Shown here piece by piece: positions 1 through 8,550 of a DNA stretch of 64,000 bases. This DNA is from Chloroflexi bacterium GWB2_49_20 (GTDB taxonomy: Bacteria; Chloroflexota; Anaerolineae; Anaerolineales; Villigracilaceae). A program made the translations under genes and the position numbers. Location: contig MGMF01000001.1 of NCBI GenBank assembly GCA_001796335.1, positions 124,001 through 188,000 of the forward strand, given 5' to 3'. How positions within the stretch are numbered: position 1 is the stretch's first letter; each line of letters opens with the position of its first letter. The notes beneath the pieces were generated by a model. It was not told the DNA's origin, did no database searches, and saw only the letters and a list, made by a program, of their open reading frames with translations.

Positions 1-381
1 ACGGCTGGTAAACCCGAGTAGATCCACCTGTTCCAATAATTCGTTTACTCGCAAATTTATTTCCGCCTGAGGTAAATGCTGCATTTTCAAACCAAAAGCC
101 ACATTCCCGCCCACATTCAGAAATGGAAAGAGGGCATAATCCTGGAACATCAATCCGAAATTTCGAATATGCGCGGGGACAAGAGCCAGGTCTTCCCCGG
201 CCCACAACACCTGGCCTGACTCAGGTGGTTCCAAGCCTGCCACAATGCGAAGCAACGTTGATTTGCCGCTGCCAGATGCACCCAGCAGGCAAACAATTTC
301 TGATTCCCCCACCGAAAATGAGATCCCATTCAGCAAAGGCGCATCCTGATAAGATTTGTGAATGTCTATAAGTTCCAGCAT
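1..381 (-). CDS. thiQ: Thiamine ABC transporter ATP-binding protein, partial (ThiQ-like)
   Basis: ATPase subunit that would power import of thiamine at the cytoplasmic membrane. The 127 visible codons start at 381, after a TAGGAG ribosome binding site, and run off the left edge, so the signature motif, Walker B and the C-terminus are missing. Visible are Walker A (GASGSGKST, about residues 35-43) and the Q-loop (FQDYALFP, about residue 80). It follows the permease gene by 15 bases and is the last gene of a riboswitch-controlled thiamine operon. On sequence alone an iron(III) or other FbpC/PotA-type ATPase would look similar; the thiamine call comes from thiN and the TPP riboswitch upstream. 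Confidence 0.85.
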   Translation of the reverse strand, partial: MLELIDIHKSYQDAPLLNGISFSVGESEIVCLLGASGSGKSTLLRIVAGLEPPESGQVLWAGEDLALVPAHIRNFGLMFQDYALFPFLNVGGNVAFGLKMQHLPQAEINLRVNELLEQVDLLGFTSR

Positions 382-396
382 GAAATGCTCCTATCC

Positions 397-2064
397 TTAA
401 AAACTTCCGCTGCCGGGCAGGCGCATCCGTTCGATCAACAATATGGCCAGTGTGGCAACCAACATAAGCAAACTTGCCATGGCCATGGCCTGACCATAGT
501 TCAATCCGCCAGGCTGGGAGAGGAAACGATAAATGGCCAGGGGCAAAGTCGGGCTCTCCGGCCGGGCCAATATGGAAGTGGCGCCAAATTCCCCGAGCGA
601 AACTGTGAAAGCGAAAGTCCCCGCGGCCAGGGTTGCGCGCCCAACCAGCGGCCAATTAACTGCAAACCATGCCCGCAGCGGAGGGGCACCCAGCACAGCT
701 GCCGCCTTTCGGTAGTCGTCCGGGATGGCAGCCAGGGCTGGCTGCAAGCTGCGGATGACGAATGGCAGGGCAATGGTGCTGTGCGCCAGTGGCACCAGCC
801 ATGAGGATGTCAGAAAATTAAGTGGCGACTGGTTGAATGAAATGATATAACCCAGACCCAGGGTGACAGCAGAAGCCCCCAGAGGTAACATGAGAAATGG
901 ATCCAGGGCACGTTCAACGCGCCCTGGTCGTACCAGCGCCGAAGCTACCGGAAAGCCAAGTGCCAGTGAGATCAAGACGGTCATGCCAGCATAACTGAGC
1001 GAGTTGACTAAAGCTTGAATGGGAGGCACATAAAAAAGCGATCCGCTCCTGTTGATAAATAATTCCCGGTAATAATCCAGGGTTAAATGGGCTGTAAAGA
1101 CGGTGCGCTGCCCCATGGCTGGGTCGAGGCTGGCAAACGAACGCAGGGGCAGGGCCGCCATTGGCAAAATGAACAGGCTTATTAGCAGAATGAGCATGCC
1201 TGATACGAATATGCGTGCCGGCCAGGTGTTCACTTTTCGCATGGGATTCATGAATGGAGTGCTGGGCACATTTACCCTGCCCACCACCCGGCTGTATAGC
1301 ACGGAAAAAACCAGCGTACACAGCAATTGGAGGATGGATAACAGAGCAGCCACAGGTAAATTGAGCATCTGCATGCTTTGAATAAATATCTCCACCTCCA
1401 GGGTGGCAAAATGCGGGCCGCCCAGCAGCAGGATCACCCCAAAACTGGTGAAATCAAATAGAAATACCAGCAAACCAGCTGCCAGAATTGCCGGACGCAA
1501 TAAAGGGAGACTCACTTTCCAAAATACTTCCCCCGGCTTTGAACCCAGCATTCGGGCTGCCTGACCCAAGCGTGGATCCAGCCGCATCCAGGCATTGCCC
1601 ACCAGCCTCAAAACGATCGTGGTGTTGTAGAAAACGTGTGCCAAAAGGATGGCGCTCATCGTGTTCACAAAAAGGATCGGTGCAGTTTCCAGGTGAAAAA
1701 GGTTCATCAGAACTACATTGACCCAGCCGCGTGAACCCAGCAGGGCATTGAAACCGGCCGCCACTACCACGGTTGGCAACATGAATGGTACTGCTGTGAG
1801 CGCTTTTACCAACTTTTTTCCAGCGAAGTCATAGTGGGCAAATAGATATGCCCCCGGCAGCCCTACCAGCAAGGTCAGGAGAGTGGAGAGAATTGCCTGG
1901 TAAAAAGTAAACCAGAGTGTTGTGCCAGCCAGCCGGGCAACCTGATCCCAATTTCCCTCCAGTCCACTCCAATCCAATCCCAGCCACAATATACGCAGCA
2001 AGGGATAAAAAAAGAAGACCACTAGGAAAATTGAGGCACCCAGCCAGGGTAGAAAACGACGCAT
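397..2064 (-). CDS. thiP: Thiamine ABC transporter permease, fused double domain (ThiP-like)
   Basis: Membrane channel of the thiamine importer. The protein (555 residues from ATG 2064) holds two binding-protein-dependent permease domains in tandem, each with about six hydrophobic segments and an EAA-type loop that docks on the ATPase: one around residues 180-225 (EVFWKVSLPLLRPA) and one around 460-500 (the stretch ending SLGEFGATS). This fused layout is that of ThiP/FbpB. A TTG at 2070 is also possible, but the ATG at 2064 has a GGACGG 9 bases upstream and looks better. It lies 21 bases after thiB and 15 bases before thiQ, so the genes are co-transcribed. Confidence 0.88.
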   Translation of the reverse strand: MRRFLPWLGASIFLVVFFFYPLLRILWLGLDWSGLEGNWDQVARLAGTTLWFTFYQAILSTLLTLLVGLPGAYLFAHYDFAGKKLVKALTAVPFMLPTVVVAAGFNALLGSRGWVNVVLMNLFHLETAPILFVNTMSAILLAHVFYNTTIVLRLVGNAWMRLDPRLGQAARMLGSKPGEVFWKVSLPLLRPAILAAGLLVFLFDFTSFGVILLLGGPHFATLEVEIFIQSMQMLNLPVAALLSILQLLCTLVFSVLYSRVVGRVNVPSTPFMNPMRKVNTWPARIFVSGMLILLISLFILPMAALPLRSFASLDPAMGQRTVFTAHLTLDYYRELFINRSGSLFYVPPIQALVNSLSYAGMTVLISLALGFPVASALVRPGRVERALDPFLMLPLGASAVTLGLGYIISFNQSPLNFLTSSWLVPLAHSTIALPFVIRSLQPALAAIPDDYRKAAAVLGAPPLRAWFAVNWPLVGRATLAAGTFAFTVSLGEFGATSILARPESPTLPLAIYRFLSQPGGLNYGQAMAMASLLMLVATLAILLIERMRLPGSGSF

Positions 2065-2085
2065 GCGCAATAACCGTCCGGAAAG

Positions 2086-3135
2086 TTAGTGCAGGACCAC
2101 ATCTGTCCAGGCGGCTATCCAGTCATCGCGATGGCTGGCTATGTCACTGGGGGTAAGGTTGGCAGGTTGCTCTGACACTTGTGCGTACTGGACGAATTCG
2201 GGAGGCAATTTTGCCTGTGGATTGACCGGGTATACAAACATCTGCAAAGGCATATCCTGTTGGAATTGAACTCCCAACATAAAATCCACGAATTTCTCTG
2301 CCAATTGGCGTTGTTGTGTGCCTTTTAAAATTCCAACAAACTCGATCTGTCGAAAACAATTACCCGGTCCGGTGAGCGAACCGGTTGGCGCCTCAGTCAA
2401 TTTTGTCTCGGCATAGATCACCTCGGCGGCAGGGCTGCTGGCGTAAGAAACCACCAATGGCTGGGATCCATGCCCGGAGGATGCCGAAAAATTTGTGTAG
2501 TAGGCGGTTGACCAATCGCCCACAACCACCAGCCCATTTGAGCTTAACCCTTGCCAATAATCCAGATAATTCTCTTTTCCAAAATGAGCAATGGTTGCCA
2601 ACAAGAAAGCCAGCCCGGGTGAGGACGTAGCCGGATTTTCCATAACAAGTAACCCCTTGTAATCGGGTTTGAGCAGGTCTTCGAGGGTTTGTGGTACTGG
2701 CAGGTTATGTTCGAAAAAATAGGCCTTGTCAAAATTAATACATACATCCCCATAATCTACTGGAAGCAAGTTGTTACCCTGGTCAAGTTGAAACTCGGCA
2801 GGGATGGTTTTCAAATCGGATGAGTTATATGGCTCAAATATATCTGCTGCCAGGGCACGTGACAGAAAGGTGTTGTCCACACCATAGAACACATCCGCCA
2901 GCGGGGCATCCTTGGATAGAATGGCCTTGTTCAAAGCCGCCCCGGCATCACCGCTTTTTAGAAAAACTAATTTCACATTGTTGGCTTGTTCAAAGGTGGA
3001 AACAAGGTCTGCGCTCACTTCAAACGAATCATGTGTCATGACAGTCAGGCTGTCAGAATGGGATGCTGGTTGAACTCCGCTGCAGGCGGCAACCAACGAG
3101 GCAATAAGTAAGGTGATAAGGTAAAGTCGTTTCAT
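2086..3135 (-). CDS. thiB: Thiamine-binding lipoprotein of ABC transporter (ThiB/TbpA-like)
   Basis: Extracytoplasmic solute-binding protein that would capture thiamine and deliver it to ThiP. The 349-residue product starts with a lipoprotein signal (lipobox LVAAC, Cys about residue 18), which anchors it to the membrane instead of leaving it soluble as in Escherichia coli TbpA. It then shows the ThiB/iron-binding-protein fold sequence: LTVMTHDSF near the mature N-terminus, FLKSGDAGAALNKAI, DVFYGVDNTFLSRA, and the VDYGDVCINFDK region. The start is supported by GGAGATAAATT before the ATG at 3135. It is the second gene of the operon, after thiN. Confidence 0.9.
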   Translation of the reverse strand: MKRLYLITLLIASLVAACSGVQPASHSDSLTVMTHDSFEVSADLVSTFEQANNVKLVFLKSGDAGAALNKAILSKDAPLADVFYGVDNTFLSRALAADIFEPYNSSDLKTIPAEFQLDQGNNLLPVDYGDVCINFDKAYFFEHNLPVPQTLEDLLKPDYKGLLVMENPATSSPGLAFLLATIAHFGKENYLDYWQGLSSNGLVVVGDWSTAYYTNFSASSGHGSQPLVVSYASSPAAEVIYAETKLTEAPTGSLTGPGNCFRQIEFVGILKGTQQRQLAEKFVDFMLGVQFQQDMPLQMFVYPVNPQAKLPPEFVQYAQVSEQPANLTPSDIASHRDDWIAAWTDVVLH

Positions 3136-3218
3136 AATTTATCTCCAGTTTTTTGGCGGGATGACAACAATATCATTCTGATCACACGGTTCATCAGGAA
3201 TGGTTCCTGCATATTTAT

Positions 3219-3881
3219 TCAAGATATCCCTGGCGGAGATCTTCGGCGATGGATGCACAACAGCAATCCCGAACCGATACGAATAACGGCCTCGGCAACC
3301 TGCATTTCGTTACTGATCGTGCGGGTTTCATAGGACTCCAGGCGATCGTCACTCAAAGGCCAGCGCAGACCGGATGTGGTCACCTGCTCAACAGGTCCTC
3401 CCCAGGCAACCAGCGAGATGATATCTCCTGCATGGCCTGATATATGAGTCTCCCCCCGCACAAATAAAACCTGTTCCATGCCATCATCCAATCTCACATC
3501 CAGGTTCAGGAGATCTGGGCGGGTCAACAAGCTGAGATTGCTAAGGGTCATATCCAACCGCCCTCCCAGGGCTGCCACGATCAAAAAACTGCGATGACCT
3601 TCCTCCAGGGCGGAATTGATGGTCAGCTCGAGGTCGGTCAGGGCCTTATCCTGCGGGTGTTGCACCATCCGGACACCGTCAGCCCTCAGTTTTTGCAAAT
3701 CTTCTTCTGGCAGTGAATCCAGGTCACCCACTACCAATGCAGGCAGCAAACCCATCCTTAGAATATGGCTGGCTCCGGCATCGGCAGCATAAAGCACATC
3801 CTCAGGTTGCAACAGACGCCTGGCGGCAACCGGGTCTGAAAGAAAACCATTGGCAAAGATCACAACTCGGGCTTTAGGCAT
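3219..3881 (-). CDS. thiN: Thiamine pyrophosphokinase
   Basis: Transfers pyrophosphate from ATP to thiamine, giving thiamine diphosphate in the cytoplasm. Family motifs are clear: ANGFLSDP near the N-terminus, AADAGASHIL, VVGDLDSLPEE, the QDKALTDLELTI stretch and GALGGRLDMTLSN-like residues (here AALGGRLDMTLSN), followed by the beta-sandwich C-terminal domain. Two starts are possible: ATG 3893, which lies inside the riboswitch terminator hairpin, and ATG 3881, after the T-run. I choose 3881, since an AAGGA lies about 11 bases upstream and the four codons between would be encoded by the terminator itself. First gene of thiN-thiB-thiP-thiQ, so salvage kinase and importer share one riboswitch. 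Confidence 0.9.
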   Translation of the reverse strand: MPKARVVIFANGFLSDPVAARRLLQPEDVLYAADAGASHILRMGLLPALVVGDLDSLPEEDLQKLRADGVRMVQHPQDKALTDLELTINSALEEGHRSFLIVAALGGRLDMTLSNLSLLTRPDLLNLDVRLDDGMEQVLFVRGETHISGHAGDIISLVAWGGPVEQVTTSGLRWPLSDDRLESYETRTISNEMQVAEAVIRIGSGLLLCIHRRRSPPGIS

Positions 3882-3913
3882 AAAAAAAACCATCCTTGCC
3901 GTGGAGGGTGGTT
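3882..3913 (-). terminator. Riboswitch terminator overlapping the thiN start
   Basis: On the minus strand AACCACCC (3913-3906) can pair with GGATGGTT (3895-3888) around a 10-base loop with one mismatch, followed directly by a run of eight T. It lies between the TPP aptamer and thiN. The 3' arm and loop also contain the AAGGAT that looks like the thiN ribosome binding site, so the same hairpin could stop transcription and hide the translation start. Confidence 0.75.
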
Positions 3914-3929
3914 CATAAGTGCAGCCTAT

Positions 3930-4015
3930 TTTGCCTCCGCCGGCATTATCCGGATCAGGTCATACGGGTCGAAAGCCGGTTGCTTTCCTCTCAGCCTGTT
4001 CGCAGGCTCCCCGTT
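3930..4015 (-). promoter_or_regulatory. TPP riboswitch (THI element)
   Basis: Read on the minus strand the segment carries the conserved THI-box order: GGGGAGCC, a short hairpin, GGCTGAGAGG, an extra stem (GAAAGC / GCTTTC), GACCCGTATGACCTGATC, CGGATAATGCCGGCGGAGG. The CTGAGA, ACCTGATC and GGATAATGCC blocks are the invariant TPP-binding parts. It lies between a promoter and thiN. By family rule, TPP binding should turn off the thiN-thiB-thiP-thiQ operon. Confidence 0.95.
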
Positions 4016-4028
4016 CAATTGTAGTTTT

Positions 4029-4057
4029 AGTATATATGTGTTTTAAGTCTCTTTCAA
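4029..4057 (-). promoter_or_regulatory. Predicted sigma-70 type promoter of the thiamine operon
   Basis: Minus strand: -35 TTGAAA (4057-4052), 17-base spacer, -10 TATACT (4034-4029). The expected start is a few bases before the riboswitch, so the aptamer would be at the 5' end of the RNA. Pattern match only. Confidence 0.55.
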
Positions 4058-4071
4058 TAATTCGGGGGAAG

Positions 4072-4114
4072 GTTGGGGTGTGAAAGCGAGCTTCGCTCGC
4101 TTTCACACCCCAAC
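4072..4114. repeat. 43-bp palindromic element, copy 1
   Basis: Perfect inverted repeat with 19-base arms (GTTGGGGTGTGAAAGCGAG and its complement) around a CTTCG loop, with a T-run after a short gap on the plus strand. A second copy lies at 29585-29627. The two copies share the flanking GGGGAAG on the left and differ by one base pair inside the stem, changed on both arms. It sits just upstream of the thiamine promoter. Confidence 0.85.
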
Positions 4115-4222
4115 ACTTACCTTTTTTTAAATGTTACTATTTTAGTATATACAAGTCAAATCAGGATGTCAAGCAGAATTTGGATTCAAGTTCGCATAAC
4201 AGTAACCCCACCTTTAAACCTC

Positions 4223-4261
4223 AAACCCCGCTGCAGATCGGCCCTGATCTGTGCGGGGTTT
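4223..4261 (-). terminator. Probable terminator of the Fe-S oxidoreductase gene
   Basis: Stem AAACCCCGC (4223-4231) / GCGGGGTTT (4253-4261) with an inner stem CAGATC/GATCTG. It lies about 100 bases past the stop of the minus-strand gene 4363-6351. The T-rich tail is short (GGGGTTTGAGGTTT), so efficiency is uncertain. Confidence 0.55.
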
Positions 4262-4362
4262 GCTAGGGGAGAATGTCTAATCTCTATTATATTCATTTAG
4301 ATAAGAATATCCTGAATGAGACTTAAGAAACAGATTAGAGAATATTCTCACACATGAAACTG

Positions 4363-6351
4363 TTATTTGAGATGCTCAGCCACCAGCTCGGCAACATCCT
4401 TGACTTGGATCGAGCCACCATCCGCTTTGGAGGCATCATTCAGCATGGTCAGGCAGAAGGGACAACCAACCGCTACGGTTCCAGCACCTGTGGCTTTAGC
4501 CTCAGCAAAACGCGCCAGGTTGACATTTTCGGTGCCATGTTCTTCTTCCTTCCACATCTGGGCGCCACCAGCACCACAGCAGAAGGATTTATCCGCATGG
4601 CGCGGCATCTCCACTAATTCAACTCCGGCAGTTTTCAGGTCATCACGCGGGGCAGCAAAGATATGGTTGTGACGTCCGAGGTAGCAGGGATCATGGAAGG
4701 TTACTTTTATCAACTCGCCTTCAGTCTGCATGTGCAGCTTGCCAGCGCCTGCCAGTTCATTGATCAATTGGGTATGATGGATGACCTGGTAATTACCACC
4801 AAACGCCGGGTATTCATTCTTTAAGGTATGCAGGCAGTGTGGGCAGGTGGTCACGATCCGGCGCGGAGCCACTTCATTGAGAAGCTCCACATTGGCTGTC
4901 GCCAATTCATTGAACAGGAATTCATTCCCTGCGCGACGGGCTGAGTCACCGGTGCATTGTTCATTCTGACCCAACACGGAATAATTGACCCCGGCAGCTT
5001 CGAGTATTTTTGCAAATGCCTGGGCAGTTTTCTGCGCTCGAGCGTCGGTGGCAGGGGCACAACCCACCCACCACAGGATCTCCGGCTCGGGATTCTGTTC
5101 AATAGTCGGCACATTCAACCCTTCAGCCCAGCGCATGCGCTCCGTCGGGGAGATGTTCCACGGGTTGACCGTGCGTTCCATACCGCGGAAAGCGGTTTCA
5201 AGCTGCTTGGGGAAAGTATTCTCCATCAACACCAGCGAGCGGCGAATGTCAAGAATATCGCGCATAGGCTCGTTGCCAACCGGGCAGATATCCACACACG
5301 CTCCGCAGGAGGTGCACGCCCAAACAGCCTCATCCGGGATCAAGTCCCGCAGGGGGATTTCCGGCAGCATCCCGGAGCTGACATGGTTTAATGCATAGCG
5401 TTTGTTGATCTCCAGCGCAGCCGGGGACAGTATTTTTCCAGTGGTATAGGCAGGGCAAACCTGTTGACAGCGGTAGCACATGATGCAGGCATACGCATCC
5501 ATGATCTGCTCCCAGCCCAGGTCTGATAATTTGGAGGCTCCAAATTGCTCAACTCTCTCATCATCAAAATTCAATTTGCTCAATTCACCAATGGAACGCC
5601 GCTCAGGCTTAAGTAGAAAGTTGATGGGAGCAAAGAATAGATGAACGTGCTTGGAATACGGAAAATACGGAATAAAAGCCAGGATCAAACCCAAAGCCAG
5701 CCAGAAGGCGACATGTTCGCCCACCACCAGGGCAGATTGACTCCACCCATTCCACAAGGATGCCAGTGCTGAGGCAAAAGGTTGCCAGGCATCTGCCTGA
5801 GCCTGTGAGGCAATGCTGAACGACTCGCCTGCAAAGCGTGACCCAACATGCAACAGGATGAAAATTCCGACAATCGCAGAGTCGCGCCGGATGCCGGTAC
5901 GCGCCTGCGGATTAAGCAGGGTGGTATCACGAGCAGTAAGCAGAGCGGGATTAAAAACAAAGCGGCGGATGAGAAAATACAGCATCCCCAACAGTACACT
6001 CACCGTAAGCACGTCTGCCAGTAGGCGGTATATATTGCCAGCCATGCCGGGTATCTCGAAACCCGGTATATACCCGCGCAACACATCCACCACGTTCACC
6101 AGAAGGTAAAAACCAAACCCCCAGCCAACCAAGGCATGAAAAATACTCGTCAACAAACGGAAGCGAAATACAGGTTGAAAAGTTCCAACCTTTAACAATA
6201 CTTTTACAAGCCGCCGGGGGATGATTTTCCAATCTGGTTTCCCCTGCCCGCCCGAGATCAATCCAACCAACCGTTTCACTGCAAACCATGCAAGGACCAA
6301 TGTCGCAGCAACTGCACAGGCGAATAAGATCTTTTCTACCAATTGAAGCAT
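4363..6351 (-). CDS. Membrane Fe-S oxidoreductase with CCG domains (HdrD/EMO-like)
   Basis: Likely moves electrons between a soluble donor and the quinone pool. The 662-residue protein has an N-terminal NarI-like membrane part with about six hydrophobic segments (to about residue 245), then two 4Fe-4S motifs (CIMCYRCQQVCP about residue 290, CTSCGACVDICP about 345), then two CCG cysteine-rich domains of the HdrB/GlpC type (CPHCLHTL about 510 and CYLGRH...CCGAGGAQMW about 560-610). This order matches the EtfAB:menaquinone oxidoreductase (EMO) and related HdrD-like proteins. No etfAB gene is in the window, so the electron donor cannot be named. Monocistronic, with hairpins on both sides. Confidence 0.85.
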   Translation of the reverse strand: MLQLVEKILFACAVAATLVLAWFAVKRLVGLISGGQGKPDWKIIPRRLVKVLLKVGTFQPVFRFRLLTSIFHALVGWGFGFYLLVNVVDVLRGYIPGFEIPGMAGNIYRLLADVLTVSVLLGMLYFLIRRFVFNPALLTARDTTLLNPQARTGIRRDSAIVGIFILLHVGSRFAGESFSIASQAQADAWQPFASALASLWNGWSQSALVVGEHVAFWLALGLILAFIPYFPYSKHVHLFFAPINFLLKPERRSIGELSKLNFDDERVEQFGASKLSDLGWEQIMDAYACIMCYRCQQVCPAYTTGKILSPAALEINKRYALNHVSSGMLPEIPLRDLIPDEAVWACTSCGACVDICPVGNEPMRDILDIRRSLVLMENTFPKQLETAFRGMERTVNPWNISPTERMRWAEGLNVPTIEQNPEPEILWWVGCAPATDARAQKTAQAFAKILEAAGVNYSVLGQNEQCTGDSARRAGNEFLFNELATANVELLNEVAPRRIVTTCPHCLHTLKNEYPAFGGNYQVIHHTQLINELAGAGKLHMQTEGELIKVTFHDPCYLGRHNHIFAAPRDDLKTAGVELVEMPRHADKSFCCGAGGAQMWKEEEHGTENVNLARFAEAKATGAGTVAVGCPFCLTMLNDASKADGGSIQVKDVAELVAEHLK

Positions 6352-6469
6352 GACACCTCACAAACAACAAACTCAATAGATTCGGCGGTCTCAAAAAAGA
6401 ACTTGCCTGCCTGGAACACGCCGGTATGTTAACGGGGGAAGTTTACCACAAGCAGAAAATGGATGCAAT

Positions 6470-6507
6470 AATACAAGCGGAGACGAAAAAATGTCTCCGC
6501 TTGTATT
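6470..6507. terminator. Long perfect hairpin between two minus-strand genes
   Basis: Perfect 15-base stem AATACAAGCGGAGAC (6470-6484) / GTCTCCGCTTGTATT (6493-6507) with an 8-base loop. It lies downstream of the gene remnant at 6530-6630. No strong T-run follows on the minus strand, so it is terminator-like but not textbook. Confidence 0.5.
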
Positions 6508-6529
6508 GTTGAAATTGTGCTTGAGCTGT

Positions 6530-6630
6530 TTACTTCACAGTCACCCGGATTGAAAAGGTTTGCAATGGTTCTACACTGGTTTCCCAAGGGCGATGATGGC
6601 TACAATTACTCTGCTTAATTTAATATGCAT
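6530..6630 (-). pseudogene. Remnant of a small secreted-protein gene
   Basis: A good ribosome binding site (GGAGG, 5 bases) precedes ATG 6630, and the reading starts MHIKLSRVIVAIIALG, which resembles a signal peptide, but stops after 19 codons. In another frame the same segment ends with WETSVEPLQTFSIRVTVK and a stop at 6530, which reads like a normal protein C-terminus. I read this as a gene that lost its middle, leaving the start and end out of frame. The family is not recognisable. A chance open frame cannot be excluded. Confidence 0.3.
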
Positions 6631-6706
6631 TTTAGCCTCCAGATCATGAACGCTTACATATACATGATGCTGAAAATATTAAATTGTTTCAAAATAAACG
6701 ATCAGG

Positions 6707-8308
6707 TCATCGGCTGATATCGCTGACATAATCCTTGGCACCCTTGCAAACCGGTGTCAGGTGCGCAGACACGTGCAACCAATCCACCGGCTCGCCTGCC
6801 TTTCTGGTATCCTGCAAAGCCAGGATCAGGCAGCCTGAACCGGCATTGTAATTTACCAGGGTGAAGCGCCAGAGGTCATCATAGTCGCTGACCAGCCCGG
6901 GTGCGGCTTTAAAGGTATTCTGTACGATGTGCCCGGTTTGCTCACAATTTGCCTGAAGTGTTTCCGCAAAAGTGCGTACGGAGGAATTGGCTTGCTCCAG
7001 ATCCAGGCCATACGGACAGTCACCGCAAAAAGCATTCACACTGCGCACCAGTGCACTTTGCAGGAGTTCCTGGAATGCAGGTTTTAATAGTGCATAAGGT
7101 TTTTGGCAAACCGAGACGTCCAAAACCAGTGGGCAGTATTGACTGTAAAAGGATGCATTCCATAACAGGGTGGTATCGGCACCATTGAGGGTTAATTGTC
7201 CCAGACCCGCTTCAGGTCCTTCTGTCCCTATCCCCGGCCAGAACTGACTCTCCCGGCTGAACAAGTTCTTAAGCAATTGAGCCGGGATTCCCGATTCACC
7301 TGCTACTGTATAGATCTGTTCGTCAAAACGGTTTTGCCACTGCTCAACCTGTGGTTGGGCAGCTTCCAACCCGCATATACTGGCTTGCCCACTCACCAGA
7401 AACCCTGAATCGGGGCAGTTGCTGACATCCACCAATCCCTGGATGATCAGGTTGCGCGCCAGGTAAGAGTAGGGAATATCGGAGGCGAGACCGTTTGCAT
7501 CCACAGGCGTGGTTAACCAGGCCGGTACTCCATAGATGGGTGGAAAGGATTCCCAGGTTTGTGAGCAACTGGCAGTTGGAGAACCTGTCCACTGACTGCT
7601 GAGGACATCCACATACCAGGTGCGCTCACCTGGAAGAGTATCATCCAGGATGACCACACGTATCTTGGCATGAAATGGCTCGCTGCTGTCGCCATAGCTG
7701 GAATATGCCCAAAAATCCAACTCAATGCCATCCTCATCATTTGTATCCGAGAGTGGCAGTTCGCATTCAGCCTTGCAGATAAATGGTTCCCCATTCAACA
7801 TACCCTCAATTTTTAGGATATTCTCATTTGGGAGTGGTTCTTCAGCTGTTATCACCAATAGTGGCGGTTGAATACATACATTGGTATATGAAACCAAGTC
7901 ACAACCTTTAAGTGTAAGCCAGATCTGAACAGCAGGAAGCGAAACTCCAACCGTGCGACTGGCGGGAGCAGAATCTACAAAATGCAGGTAATAGCCTTCA
8001 CAATAACTGAATGATTCACAAGGTTTTGTAAAAGCCCAGGATTGATACAATTCTTCCCCGCAGGACTTATAAATTTCGTTATATGTTGGCGACCCCTCGT
8101 GGTCTACAAATAACTCGCAGGCCACGCTGTTGTCCTCCCAATTGGTCAGCCACCAATCGTATGAGGTGTAATCCACAGTCACCAGCGCAGCCCGATCCGG
8201 ACCAGGTGGTTGGTCCTGTTTTGCGGAGGCGTGCAGATTTGCAAAGGCGGATGCAACCATCGCCATGGCCAAACCCAGCCATAAGAACCTAACTCTCCAC
8301 CGTCCCAA
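6707..8308 (-). CDS. Secreted protein with lytic transglycosylase (SLT) domain
   Basis: Probably cleaves peptidoglycan outside the membrane. The 533-residue product begins with an uncleaved or cleaved signal segment (FLWLGLAMAMVASAFA). The first 300 residues are beta-rich, have several cysteines and are not recognised. From about residue 330 there is an SLT-like fold: LLKNLFSRESQFWPG, with the Glu of SRES as likely catalytic acid, EAGLGQLTLNG, and late NYNAGSGC, which is the usual third SLT motif. The start is a TTG at 8308 supported by AGGAGG 7 bases upstream. It follows ccmD by 75 bases and may be read from the same transcript. Confidence 0.72.
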   Translation of the reverse strand: MGRWRVRFLWLGLAMAMVASAFANLHASAKQDQPPGPDRAALVTVDYTSYDWWLTNWEDNSVACELFVDHEGSPTYNEIYKSCGEELYQSWAFTKPCESFSYCEGYYLHFVDSAPASRTVGVSLPAVQIWLTLKGCDLVSYTNVCIQPPLLVITAEEPLPNENILKIEGMLNGEPFICKAECELPLSDTNDEDGIELDFWAYSSYGDSSEPFHAKIRVVILDDTLPGERTWYVDVLSSQWTGSPTASCSQTWESFPPIYGVPAWLTTPVDANGLASDIPYSYLARNLIIQGLVDVSNCPDSGFLVSGQASICGLEAAQPQVEQWQNRFDEQIYTVAGESGIPAQLLKNLFSRESQFWPGIGTEGPEAGLGQLTLNGADTTLLWNASFYSQYCPLVLDVSVCQKPYALLKPAFQELLQSALVRSVNAFCGDCPYGLDLEQANSSVRTFAETLQANCEQTGHIVQNTFKAAPGLVSDYDDLWRFTLVNYNAGSGCLILALQDTRKAGEPVDWLHVSAHLTPVCKGAKDYVSDISR

Positions 8309-8382
8309 TCGGTGCCCTCCTGGATACCAATAAAAAAGTCCGCTATATTATAATGGACTCTGACTGAAAAGAAAGGGAAAAC

Positions 8383-8541
8383 TCAGGATTTATTATCTAT
8401 TTCCAGGTCTTCGAGAATGTGCATATCGCGCCGCAGGTTGGACCAACGCACGACCAGGCTGACGATATAAAAAGTGAATACAAGGAAAAAGACAGCATAA
8501 CCGGCGATCATATAATTGGTTGTTTCGGGGGAGATGGACAT
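8383..8541 (-). CDS. ccmD: Heme exporter small membrane protein CcmD
   Basis: Small gene (52 codons), easily missed. It starts at ATG 8541 after GGAGCAAAAC and ends at TGA 8383. The product has one hydrophobic helix (about residues 11-31, MIAGYAVFFL then VFTFYIVSLV) followed by a basic stretch VRWSNLRRD and an acidic tail. Length, single membrane span, basic segment after it and position 9 bases after ccmC are those of CcmD, which ties CcmE to the CcmABC exporter. Sequence similarity in this family is weak, so the call rests on topology and position. Confidence 0.82.
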   Translation of the reverse strand: MSISPETTNYMIAGYAVFFLVFTFYIVSLVVRWSNLRRDMHILEDLEIDNKS

Positions 8542-8550
8542 GTTTTGCTC

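Noticed and set aside
4073-4300. 75-codon open frame over the palindromic element
   Set aside because: It covers two hairpins and has no ribosome binding site.
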